A stretch of 64,000 bases of DNA from Reticulitermes speratus (Eukaryota > Arthropoda > Insecta > Blattodea > Rhinotermitidae), in NCBI GenBank assembly GCA_021186555.1, contig JAJKFL010000006.1:5304215-5368214 (forward strand), read 5' to 3'. A program made the translations under genes and the position numbers. This document shows, one piece after another, positions 44,531 to 53,942 of the stretch. Within the stretch, counting starts at the first letter, position 1. Every line of letters begins with the position of its first letter. The notes below the pieces were generated by a model. The model saw nothing but the letters and a program-made list of their open reading frames with translations, did not search any database and was not told the DNA's origin.

Positions 44531-44589
44531 AATCTTTCAACAAACAAACAAATAAATAAATTTACCAGAATGCAGGACGGAATCGTAGT

Positions 44590-45430
44590 ATAAAGCCACC
44601 TAATAAATCTTACGAAAATGCTGAAGTTTTTAAGTATTTGGAAAGGATTCAAATCAAAATTGTATTCACCAAGAAGCAGCTGATTAAATCTGGGTAAATA
44701 CTTTCTGCCATTCTTTTCAGAATGTGCCTTCTCCTCTGCTACCTAGAAACTTAAAGAATAAGGGACACAAACGTATAATTCTGGCTGTTATGTATGGGTT
44801 TGAATCTTGGTCTCTCACATTAAAGGAATAACACAGCCTGAGGATGCGTGAGTTCAGGCTTTCGCCGTGATGTAGATGAGACCTGCGATATTCTCGACTT
44901 TTTGACACTTGAAAATGGGACCGATAGGTTGTCTGGAAACGTCGGTACAGAACTACCACTCAACGCTGCGTAATATCCCAGAAGAGCACAGATCAGACTG
45001 AGGATGGTTGAGAACAGGGCACTGAGGAGAACATTTAGAACTAAGAGAGAGGAAGTAAGAGGAGAGCAGAGAATGATGCTTGGTGTGGAGGTTTGTATTT
45101 CGTAATCCTGCGAAATATTGTTAGGATTATCAAACAAAAGAAGATTGGCTGTGCTGGAATGTGGCACACTGTTGAGGGAAGGGAAATACATGCGAAACTT
45201 TATTCAGATAACCTGAAGAATTAGTAGATGGGAGGATAATACTAGGAAGGGTCTTAAAAGAAATAACATGGAGTATGTTGGTTGGGTTTGTTTCGTTCAC
45301 AGTTGGACCCGGGACCAGTGGCGTGGTGGTGGTGTGAACGTGGCTGTATACCTTTGTGTTTCACAAAACGCCTCAAATTACTGGCTGAACAAATCTTAGC
45401 TTCTTAGTAACGACTCCGCTGTATTTGTTG
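44590..45430 (+). mobile_element. degenerate RTE-type LINE fragment, interrupted
   Basis: Before the interruption, TATGGGTTTGAATCTTGGTC encodes the YGxExWS-like region. After it, AGGATGGTTGAGAACAGGGC and GGCACTGAGGAGAACATTTA encode the RMVENRALRRTF region. The 3' part ends GGACTCCGCTGTA-like, with no clean frame. A family-G element splits it at about 44,845-44,990. Confidence 0.75.
44845..44990 (+). repeat. family G element inserted in RTE fragment
   Basis: TCAGGCTTTCGCCGTGATGT to CCCAGAAGAGCACAGAT, with core TTGAAAATGGGACC...TGTCTGGAAACGTCGG. Flanked by a copied target (CACAG..CTGAGGATG..TGAG) of about 20 bases with changes. That shows family G moves as a unit. Confidence 0.7.
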
Positions 45431-46225
45431 AATTACGTAAATGGACAATACGCCCAGGTAATAAGACACAATGCATTGATAAACTGAGGAACATCACTGA
45501 ACAAACATGTGGGAATTTGGAGGTCTATTGTCTTTAGTCAGTGACTGTCAGGCGGTAGCAGCATCCAGCACAGAAGCTAAGCGAGAGATCAATATCTCGC
45601 TAGTGGTTTCCATGGAGACGAGCTCCGGACCGGGCAGACAGGGTGTCGCTGCCTGGTTCATATTTTAGCGCAACAACCCTCTAACTCACAACTACCATTT
45701 CTCATTTATCATGACTATTATTACTATTAGTTTTAATTTTAGTGTTGTACAAGAGAGTTGAATATCTCTGTGCCGTACAGAAATGTATTTGCATATGTGG
45801 GTAGGGTTCATGGAAACGGCGTCGTAATGGACTGAATAATTAAAACTGCTCGACTGCAATTAAAATCGTTCTGTAATAAGGTAATGCAACTTTCATCCCC
45901 TGTGCCCTCATCCCAGAGGACAGCGAATGAATGTTTCTGAAACAAAACAGTACCAAGGCAAAGTTCATACATTTTTAAATCGTTAAAACATGTCGTGCGT
46001 TTCCCTCGATAAACAGAAGAAAAAAATATATTTATGTGTAGCCCGTAAGAGATGAAATTCTGTCATTTTGCTGTCCCCCACTGTCGCAAGGTGTTCTGAT
46101 AGTTACTGTCTGCCGATATGTCTTTATGAAGCAGTCGAGAATTACGCGTGCATCGGTTGGTATTACAGCCTCGAATTTTGCTAGTAAAATTTACCTCAAT
46201 TTACCAACCCCCGTTTAACCTTGAT
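45431..46225. other. no gene seen
   Basis: Mixed composition, no repeat or coding signal recognised. Confidence 0.4.
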
Positions 46226-46227
46226 TT

Positions 46228-46495
46228 CAGGCTTCCGCCGCGATGTTGATGTAATCTGTGGTCTTTTGGGTGATTACACGGTGTCGTGAGGTAATTATTT
46301 ACCGACGTTTCGGGACAACGTGTCGGGTCCCATCTTCACCGGTCGAGATTCCACGAAGGAAAGAAAGCCGCTGACAAGAAAACTTCGTGGAATCTCGACC
46401 CGTGAAGATGGGACCGACACGTTGTCCCGAAACGTCGGTAAATAATTACCTCACCACGCCGTGTAATCATCCGAAAGACCACAGATTACATTAAC
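46228..46495. repeat. palindromic pair of family G
   Basis: Long, near-perfect palindrome. CGTTTCGGGACAACGTGTCG (46,308) mirrors CGACACGTTGTCCCGAAACG (46,417), and TAATCTGTGGTCTTTTGG (46,252) mirrors its complement at about 46,470-46,488. Arm identity is high, so this copy is young or kept homogeneous. Confidence 0.85.
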
Positions 46496-46762
46496 CCCCC
46501 GTTTACTCTGTCGATCTGTCTTTCAAGAACTCTGCAAGTCCATGGCGTGTACGTTCAGTGAAGTCGAGATATTAAGAATATTAAGAGTGGACCAGTGAAA
46601 GGTTTGTCTGTGGAAATGATAACTAGAGAAGGGAAATGAAAATTTCCCGTTGATATTTCAACAGGATTTATAGTAGTTAGCTGAAAACCGTCATGACCAG
46701 TAACCGATTTGGGTCTGTCATTGTTTACAGCTGTGTTTTCTCACCAATTGCGGACAGCTATA
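46496..46762. other. no gene seen
   Basis: Nothing recognised. Confidence 0.4.
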
Positions 46763-46985
46763 TACAGGGTGCTTCTTTTCCTGCTTGACCGATAAACGCC
46801 GGCCCGATGCTCTAGTGAGTTTTATTAGACTTTCTACAGGTTATCATCACTGCGATCGTTTGTCTAGCTCCCGTCGTGGACTGTTAAACCTCCCCGACAC
46901 GCGGCGTACGATGCAACACTGGCAGAGCCTCGGGCAGAGCGTTGGACCGGCGCTTATCGGTCAAGCAGTAAAAAAAAATCCTGTA
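46763..46985. mobile_element. Tc1/mariner-type MITE
   Basis: TACAGGGTGCTTCTTTTC then CTGCTTGACCGATAAACGCC opposes GGCGCTTATCGGTCAAGCAG, A/T filler and CCTGTA. TA termini. The 223 bp carry no transposase. Confidence 0.75.
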
Positions 46986-47041
46986 CTTCTTAATGAACTG
47001 AGCTTATTACTTTATAAACCTAAAAATAAAGATGTCCCAGT

Positions 47042-47330
47042 GAACGTCTTGAAGGTATGTGGGGGAGTGGAGGTATAATTCCACTCATTTTTAAACTCGG
47101 CGTAGATGAAAGTGAGTAGCAGCGTCACGCTTCGGTCGCTTTATGGTCGGAAAAGGGGTCTTCTGTTTCCGCTGTATAGAAGGTTGGGTGGTGCCCAGAG
47201 CCGGTCTTAAATTTTTATTCCCCGCCTGGAGTCGAACTGTGATTTCTCTTTCGTCGCCAGTTTTTTGACATGTGCTGTTTGTGGGCCCCAGTATCATAGT
47301 CGCTATACACACATGCGTTGGGGCCCACAA
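47042..47330 (-). mobile_element. diverged SINE family A
   Basis: Reverse: GGGGGAGTGGAGGTATAATT (tail), AACTCGGCGTAGATG, GTATAGAAGGTTGGGTGG, CGCCTGGAGTCGAAC (B-box complement) and ATCATAGTCGCTATAC. Confidence 0.65.
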
Positions 47331-47344
47331 AAACACATTTCAAA

Positions 47345-47510
47345 AATGGTGATATAATAGTCTTCTCGGGCGCACACCCGCGTCAATTCGTTTGAATACA
47401 ACGTTTCGGGACTAGCTCCGTCCCCATCCTCAGCAAACTGATGGGAGGAGCTAGTCCCCGAAACGTTGTATTCAAACGAATGACGCGGCTGTGCGCCGAG
47501 AAGACTATAT
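47345..47510. repeat. palindromic pair with hammerhead-like cores
   Basis: TAGTCTTCTCGGGCGCACAC and CGTTTGAATACAACGTTTCG mirror CGAAACGTTGTATTCAAACG and GTGCGCCGAGAAGAC. Minus core CTGAGGATGGGGACGG...AGTCCCGAAACGTTG. In the plus arm the core has lost bases (CTGATGGGAGG). Confidence 0.75.
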
Positions 47511-48040
47511 GATCATTGTCCGCGAAAGTTTTAAAATTATAACTGGTGATATATTGCGTATTAATGCTTGTTTTAAACATGTGTTCTGTTTTCATGTTAC
47601 AGGTTTAAGTATAATTTTATTAGATTATGCGTTATTTATTTATTTATTTATATGCTTCAGTTATAAAAATTAATATAAAGGAAACGTTAAAGTGTATCTG
47701 TAAATCCTGTAAGAAAACACAATTTGGTGTAACGCTTCTTCATTCCTAACATAATTTACTTTTCTCTCTTAAATGTATCTTGCATGTACTTTGTCTTCCG
47801 ATATTTCACGGTACTTAGTGCGAAAAATAGTTCGCCGAACCGACATCGTTTCGCGCCCCACAGTTTGATAAACACTAAGCCACAGTCTTATTCCCGTGAC
47901 TAAATCCACGAAGCAGGGTGTTTCGTCAATAGCCGACAGTCGCCCAGTTTTCAAGGCTTTTCTTTATTTCTGGAACCGGCACTTTCATTGCCGTCTTCGC
48001 AAGAGCCAGCCACCGGCCTTTGTTCTCAGACCGAGTCCAA
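47511..48040. other. no gene seen
   Basis: Short TTAT-type repeats near 47,630. Nothing else. Confidence 0.4.
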
Positions 48041-48975
48041 TGCAGACAACCACAATGCAGACAACCACAATGCAGACAACCACAATGCAGACAACCACAA
48101 TGCAGACAACCACAATGCAGACAACCACAATGCAGACAACCACAATGCAGACAACCACAATGCAGACAACCACAATGCAGACAACCACAATGCAGACAAC
48201 CACAATGCAGACAACCACAATGCAGACAACCACAATGCAGACAACCACAATGCAGACAACCACAATGCAGACAACCACAATGCAGACAACCACAATGCAG
48301 ACAACCACAATGCAGACAACCACAATGCAGACAACCACAATGCAGACAACCACAATGCAGACAACCACAATGCAGACAACCACAATGCAGACAACCACAT
48401 GCAGACAACACAATGCAGACAACACAATGCAGACAACCACAATGGAGACAACCACAATGCAGACAACACATGCAGACAACCACATGCAGACAACACAATG
48501 CAGACAACACAATGCAGACAACCACAATGCAGACAACCACATGCAGACAACCACAATGCAGACAACCACAATGCAGACAACCACAATGCAGACAACCCCA
48601 ATGCAGACAACACAATGCAGACAACCACAATGCAGACAACCACAATGCAGACACCACAATGCAGACAACCACAATGCAGACAACACAATGCAGACAACCA
48701 CAATGCAGACAACCACAATGCAGACAACCACAATGGAGACAACCACAATGCAGACAACACATGCAGACACCACAATGCAGACACCACAATGCGACAACCA
48801 CAATGCAGACAACCACAATGCAGACAACACAATGCAGACAACACAATGAGACAACCAAATGCAGACACCACAATGCAGACAACCACAATGCAGACAACCA
48901 CAATGCAGACAACACAATGCAGACAACCACAATGGAGACAACCACAATGCAGACAACACAATGCAGACAACCACA
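48041..48975. repeat. 15-bp satellite array
   Basis: About 62 copies of ACAACCACAATGCAG. The first 24 or so are exact; from about 48,398 single-base losses (ACAACACA, ACCACATG) become common. Because 15 is divisible by 3 and no frame of the unit has a stop, several frames on both strands stay open for over 300 codons. These are not genes. Confidence 0.98.
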
Positions 48976-49023
48976 ATCTGCTACTTTATGCTATATTTTA
49001 ATATTATCCATCCATCTACGTCT

Positions 49024-49305
49024 GTGGGCCGCGATAGCTCAGTCGGTATAGCGACTGTCTACGGGCTGTACGGTCCGGGGATCGAATCCCGGTGGTGGCG
49101 AGATATTCCGCACCTGTTCAGATCGGCCCTGTGGCTCACCCAGCGTCCTGCACAATGGGTACCGAGTCTCCCGGGGTGTAAAGCGGCCGGGTCGTGGCGT
49201 TGACCACCAACCCCCATCTAGCGCCGACGTTAAAGAAAAAGTAGAGCGATACTCCCCCTCTGGGCCTTCATGGCCTGTTGTAGGGCGAACTTTACCTTTT
49301 ACCAT
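49024..49305 (+). mobile_element. SINE family A, full-length
   Basis: GGGCCGCGATAGCTCAGTCG (A box), GGGGATCGAATCCCGG (B box), GGCTCACCCAGCGTCC, AATGGGTACCGAGTCTC, TTGACCACCAACCC, TTAAAGAAAAAGTAGAGC and TTTACC at the end. Confidence 0.88.
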
Positions 49306-49435
49306 TTATGTCTAGGGTTTTCAAGTGATTTCTTTCCTTCAGGTTTTCTCTTCATAACTCTCTAAGCATTTCTCTTCTCTCCGATGCGTGCCGGGTGCCC
49401 CGCCCATCCCATCCTCGATGTGATCACACGGTAAG
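49306..49435 (-). mobile_element. degenerate RTE-type fragment
   Basis: TTTCAAGTGATTTCTTTCC, TCTCTCCGATGCGTGCC and GTGATCACACGGTAAG match the RTE ORF2 end in reverse. Confidence 0.6.
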
Positions 49436-49439
49436 AACG

Positions 49440-49600
49440 TATCATTGCTCAGACGGTGTGTCACTGGCCAGTTACCGGGGAGGCTCTGGTTATATTCCAG
49501 GCCAGTCTGTGTAATATTTCTGGCGGACAAAGTGGCACTGAGACGTGGTTATGTCCGAGTACTTCGGTTTTGCCCTGTCAGCATCATTAAATCAATAATC
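49440..49600 (+). mobile_element. degenerate SINE family E
   Basis: TGGCGGACAAAGTGGCACTG, ATGTCCGAGTACTTCGG and GCCCTGTCAGCATCATT match the family-E body at 42.66 kb. Confidence 0.6.
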
Positions 49601-49689
49601 CATAATCTCAGCAACTGAGTGCGTCGTTAATTTTCACTTACTGATCACGCTAATAATACTGAGGAGTAAAAATCATGATTCCCGGGGAA

Positions 49690-49828
49690 GAGGGGTGAAG
49701 TGGGCGTGGCATGGCGTTGATCACCCACCCCATTTAGCGCCGAGGTTAAGAAAGAGTAGATCTATACCTATACTCTTCTCTGTATCTACTATGGCATGTC
49801 ATGGGGTGACATTTACATATACCTTTAC
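49690..49828 (+). mobile_element. SINE family A, tail half
   Basis: GCATGGCGTTGATCACCCAC, AGCGCCGAGGTTAAGAAAG and TTTACATATACCTTTAC. Confidence 0.65.
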
Positions 49829-50800
49829 ACATTGTGAGGCTTCTGATTACAGTTTCTCTAGCTCTTGTTACTGCGCCTTTTTGGGTCCAATATTCTCTCA
49901 GCACCCTGTTCACAACAACACATTTCCTCAGCACCTGTTCACAACAACATTCTCCTCAGCACCTGTTCACAACAACACATTCTTCAGCCCATGACCATAG
50001 CCCTGTCAAACATTTCTCCACTGTTACAACAACACATTCTCCTCAGCACCTGTTCACAACAACACATTCTCCTCAGCACCCTGTTCACAACAACACATTC
50101 TCCTCAGCACCCTGTTCACAACAACACATTCTCCTCAGCACCCTGTTCACAACAACACATTCTCCTCAGCACCCTGTTCACAACAACACATTCTCCTCAG
50201 CACCCTGTTCACAACACATTCTCCTCAGCACCTGTTCACAACACAATTCTCCTCAGCACCCTGTTCACAACAAACACATTCTCCTCAGCACCCTGTTCAC
50301 AACAACACATTCTCCTCAGCACCCTGTTCGCAACAACACATTCTCCTCAGCACCCTGTTTACAACAACACATTCTCCTCAGCACCCTGTTCACAACAACA
50401 CATTCTCCTCAGCACCCTGTTCACAACAACACATTCTCCTCAGCAACCTGTTCACAACAACACATTCTCCTCAGCACCCTGTTCACAACAACACATTCTC
50501 CTCAGCACCCTGTTCACAACAACACATTCTCCTCAGCACCCTGTTCACAACAACACATTCTCCTCAGCACCCTGTTCACAACAACACATTCTCCTCAGCA
50601 CCCTGTTCACAACAACACATTCTCCTCAGCACCCTGTTCACAACAACACATTCTCCTCAGCACCCTGTTCACAACAACACATTCTCCTCAGCACCCTGTT
50701 CACAACAACACATTCTCCTCAGCACCCTGTTCACAACAACACCCTCAGTCTATGCATTTCTCTCAATTTGAGAGCCCAAAACAAAAGCAAGTTTATAATT
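49829..50800 (-). mobile_element. RTE-type fragment expanded into a 31-bp array
   Basis: Left flank TTGTTACTGCGCCTTTTTGG, then GTCCAATATTCTCTCAGCAC. Right flank ACACCCTCAGTCTATGCATT, then TCTCTCAATTTGAGAG. These match consecutive parts of the 59.57-59.66 kb RTE copy (AATATCCCCCTCAGCACC; ACACCCTCAGCCTATG). The array unit itself (CTCAGCACCCTGTTCACAAC) resembles the RTE piece CTCAGCACCCTATTCTCGAA, so the satellite arose within the LINE remnant. Confidence 0.75.
49895..50745. repeat. 31-bp satellite array
   Basis: About 26 copies of CACAACAACACATTCTCCTC plus AGCACCCTGTT. Early copies are irregular (one lacks a C; unique insert at 49,985-50,030). From 50,240 on they are nearly uniform. Confidence 0.96.
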
Positions 50801-50990
50801 CACTGTTTAAAACACAAACAAAATGCACTTCACTTTCACTTTTATATGTATTAATCAACCCGTACATATGTTTCGGTCTTATACAAGGCCATCTTCAGGG
50901 GGTTCATAAACTACGTTCATTTTACATCCATGTACGTCTGCCATTATTTAGTCCAATCTCTTTGTATATAAGTTACAATCACTTACAAAG
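50801..50990 (-). repeat. retroelement end with hammerhead-like motif
   Basis: Minus motif at 50,857-50,904: AACCCC, CTGAAGA, T, GGCCTTGTATAAGACC, GAAACATATGTA, C, GGGTT. Stem I AACCC/GGGTT is a perfect 5 bp. Downstream on minus, GTGAAAGTGAAGTGCATTTT matches the 37.05-37.31 kb palindrome, so both are one family. Confidence 0.6.
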
Positions 50991-50999
50991 TCCGAAATT

Positions 51000-51435
51000 T
51001 AAAGTATATATAAAAATCACAATACAAAATCCTTAAAAATTCGTCAAAATTCGTGTTACAAAGTCCGAAATTTAAGTGTATATAAAAAGACACAGAGTAT
51101 AAAATCCTTAAAAATTCGTCAAAATTCGTGTTACAAAGTCCGAAATTTAAAGTGTATATAAAAGACACAGAGTATAAAATCCTTAAAAATTCGTCAAAAT
51201 TCGTGTTACAAAGTCCGAAATTTAAAGTGTATATAAAAAGACACAGAGTATAAAATCCTTAAAAATTCGTCAAAATTCGTGTTACAAATTCCGAAATTTA
51301 AGTGTATATAAAAAGACAGAGTATAAAATCCTTAAAAATTCGTCAAAATTCGTGTTACAAATTCCGAAATTTAAAGTGTATATAAAAAGACACAGAGTAT
51401 AAAATCCTTAAAAATTCGTCAAAATTCGTGTACGA
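51000..51435. repeat. 76-bp satellite array
   Basis: About 6 units with AAAGTCCGAAATTTAAAGTG, TATATAAAAAGACACAGAGT, ATAAAATCCTTAAAAATTCG and TCAAAATTCGTGTTAC. ATTGCACGGTGAGACTAATA follows at 51,455, the same segment that follows the 39-41 kb arrays. Confidence 0.93.
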
Positions 51436-51730
51436 ACAGTGATATTGTAAAAATTGCACGGTGAGACTAATATAAAATTTAAGCAACTTTATAGTTTATA
51501 TGTTTTAATTTTTACGTTTTTAGATAACAGACCTGAAGACGGAGGATTGCTAACCAAATGTTGCCCAGCATTCCCTTAATGTAATGTGAATGCTAAACAT
51601 AGCTATTAGTTCCAAATGGATACCACATGGTAATAAATTTGTTTTGAACTCTAGAATTGTCAGCGTTGATACGTACAGTGAACAGCGGTCATTTTGGTTT
51701 GTCAAAACTCCTATTTTTGTGGGTAAACAA
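51436..51730. other. retroelement-end fragment, no gene
   Basis: See ATTGCACGGTGAGAC at 51,455. The minus frame at 51,550-51,792 has no recognised motif and overlaps the MITE. Confidence 0.4.
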
Positions 51731-51812
51731 TACAGGGCATACACAAAAGAATGGTGCGGTATCAATTGAATAAACCGTATAACCTGCACCATTCTTTTGT
51801 GTATGCCCTGTA
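51731..51812. mobile_element. 82-bp palindromic Tc1/mariner-type MITE
   Basis: TACAGGGCATACACAAAAG...GGTGCGGTATC against its complement ending GCCCTGTA. Same length as the 23,165 and 37,345 copies. Joined by four bases to the next transposon. Confidence 0.85.
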
Positions 51813-51816
51813 TATA

Positions 51817-52417
51817 TACAGGACGTATCTAAAATTCTTGGACAAACTTCAAGAATGAGTTCTTCATAACAAAATAAAGAAAGAAGCTGATAAAAACGTG
51901 TGTCCGGAAATGTGTGGGTTTTGATTTTGATTGAAAGATTACATTCAACAATAAATACCTTAAATATATAATATATTACTTACAACTGACATAATACATT
52001 TACAATACATGTTCCCAATTTAATAACTGTTGAGTTCTTATTGTTTATGACGTCACAATTCACAAAACGTGCTCAAAATGGCCTCCACCTGAATTAGTAC
52101 ACACATGGATAGTCTGATCATGGACTGTCACACCCTTTGAAAGGTCCCGCGGGAGGGGGGTTTGCCAATGGTTTGACAGGCATAAAAAATGCTTTGGTGA
52201 TGTGTCTCTTCATTTTAAATTGGAGCTGAATACACTAGGGGTTTTAGGTGTCCCTACAGATAAAAATCTGAAGGATTGAGGTCGGGCGAACGTGGGGGCT
52301 GTACGTCGAAAGCTAAGTCTTTGCGGTCATATATTGATATGCATTTTTTCCCCCCTCATTTTGATGTGTGGAACTGACTCCTGAAGTCCTTAAAAGTATT
52401 TAAGATACACCCTGTAT
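51817..52417. mobile_element. second Tc1/mariner-type transposon, deleted
   Basis: TACAGGACGTATCTAAAATT and AAGATACACCCTGTA form imperfect inverted ends with TA termini. The 601-bp length includes a transposase remnant on the minus strand. Confidence 0.75.
52150..52330 (-). pseudogene. Tc1/mariner-type transposase fragment
   Basis: The minus strand near 52,252-52,316 reads LAFDVQPPRSPDLNPSDFYL followed by a stop, then G-H-L. RSPDLNPxDFxLWG is the last catalytic block of the superfamily; here the tryptophan codon is mutated to a stop. Other frames are broken. It differs in sequence from the 34.4 kb transposase, so it is a separate family. Confidence 0.75.
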
Positions 52418-52924
52418 ATGAACTTCCAAGGAAGTGAAATTATAAAAAAAAAAAAATCCTCCAAAAATTTTATTGCATCTTCTAGATGAATTTCCGAAAG
52501 ACGTCACATGTTAGTATAGTAGTATTTGTAAAGGTAGAAAGTTTCGACTCTTAGCATTTGTAATGTTAACCACCTTCTGAGTCTTCCAAGTTGAGGCTTT
52601 GCAAGAGCTTTCCCTACCAAAATTTTGCATTCTTGTCTTGTTTGCTCGATTTTACCAAAAGCCCAGCCGATCTTTCACTCAATGATTTGACTATGTTAAA
52701 TATGCTAGGTGACTTGTATAACTCACATTCCCCGTGCATGCCTTCATGGCGTGGATAGGGACAAATTTAACCTTTTTTTTGCCAAGATATTTTGAGAAAC
52801 AGGAAGTAAATTTTAATGTAGCACAAGTAGAATTATTAAGTGGGCACAGTGGCCCCTTTGCGTATTTACTCAAAGCATCGTTAAGACGTACACAGAGTGG
52901 ATATGTAGCTCTACGTATTGTAAT
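52418..52924. other. no gene seen
   Basis: AT-rich, nothing recognised. Confidence 0.4.
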
Positions 52925-53145
52925 GTTGGCGCTAGATGGATTTGAATGGTCAGCTTCACGCTCCGACCGCTTTACCGCCGAGGAGAGAGCACACAGGATC
53001 AATTACATAGGAGGCTGGTTGGGCAGCAGAGCCGGTCTGGATGCTTTGGAGAATAAAAGTTCATGCCTCTGTCGTGAGTCGAAGCCCGATTTCCGGGTCA
53101 TGCAGCCAGTATCGTAGTCACTGTAATGACTGAGCTATCCTGACA
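52925..53145 (-). mobile_element. diverged SINE family A
   Basis: Reverse: GGCGCTAGATGGATTTGAAT, CGCTCCGACCGCTTTACCG, ATAGGAGGCTGGTTGGGC, GTGAGTCGAAGCCCG (B-box complement) and ACTGAGCTATCCTGAC (A-box complement). Confidence 0.7.
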
Positions 53146-53785
53146 CATGGCGTGTTACTTTAAGCAGTTAAGCTCATTTACTTGTGCGTTCTCTTATTGC
53201 GTTCCGTGATAGTTAAGTACAGTGAAGTTCATGGTTATTCGAATAAAGGGAAGGGATATGACACATGATAAATTAGAAATTTACTCATGTAAAACGACAC
53301 ATCACCATTCTCCGGAACACAGAAAGTGGGGAAGGGGGGGCGGTTTATGTAAAATTGGGAGGTACTGGTGAGAGAGATGGTTGATATCCAGGCAAGAGTA
53401 CCCGAGCAACGAAATAACCCCCCTCTCTCGCATCTCATCATGTTACCATGGCAACGCAAATCGATACGTGGACTGGTCCAGGTCCCAGCATCCCAACCAG
53501 TGCTTTGCTGGGCTCGCATTCCTCCCCGTCTCTGCGCATCAACCCTATAGTTTCAGGGGTAATTGTGTTATTGCTAACCTTGTGGATTTTGGAATCTTGC
53601 CTTTCAAAATGACATATTGAAATGAGACGAAATTTTATGAACATGGGGCTGTGTGTCTTAATTAGAATGCATAGAAAATTAAAATCCATTCGCCGCAAAT
53701 AAAGAGAATGATCTGGAGGAAAACACAAAGAAATGCGTATATAAAGTCTTTATTCTTCTGGAATGTTACAGGGCTTAAGTTGTAC
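53146..53785. other. no gene seen
   Basis: Overlapping ORFs on both strands at 53.37-53.73 kb show no recognisable motif. Confidence 0.4.
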
Positions 53786-53942
53786 TTGGTTACTCACGTT
53801 TCTGGACAATATATCGGTCCCATCTTCAAGGGTCAAATCTCTTGGACTGCTTGACCCTTTAACATAAACTGATATTTGTCCAGAAACGTCGGTAACAAAC
53901 TACCAACCTACGCCGTTTAACATCCCAGAAGAGCGACGGAAG
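53786..53942. repeat. family G element, shortened palindrome
   Basis: ACGTTTCTGGACAATATATC and GGTCCCATCTTCAAGGGTC mirror GACCCTTTAACATAAACTG and ATATTTGTCCAGAAACGTCG. Then ACGCCGTTTAACATCCCAGA. The right core has lost the GAAGATGGGACC block. Confidence 0.7.

Noticed and set aside
47896..49051. Five overlapping frames of more than 300 codons on both strands (MQTTT-, NADNH-, CRQPQ- and Cys/Leu-rich repeats)
   Set aside because: A 15-bp unit without stops keeps several frames open automatically. There is no unique sequence, start context or splice signal.
49834..51036. 400- and 329-codon plus-strand frames
   Set aside because: Translations of the 31-bp array and its flanks. A period of 31 cycles through the frames, and the open stretch reflects lack of stops in the unit.
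53235..53728. Three overlapping frames of 79-96 codons
   Set aside because: No recognisable motif or splice context, and frames on both strands compete over the same bases.
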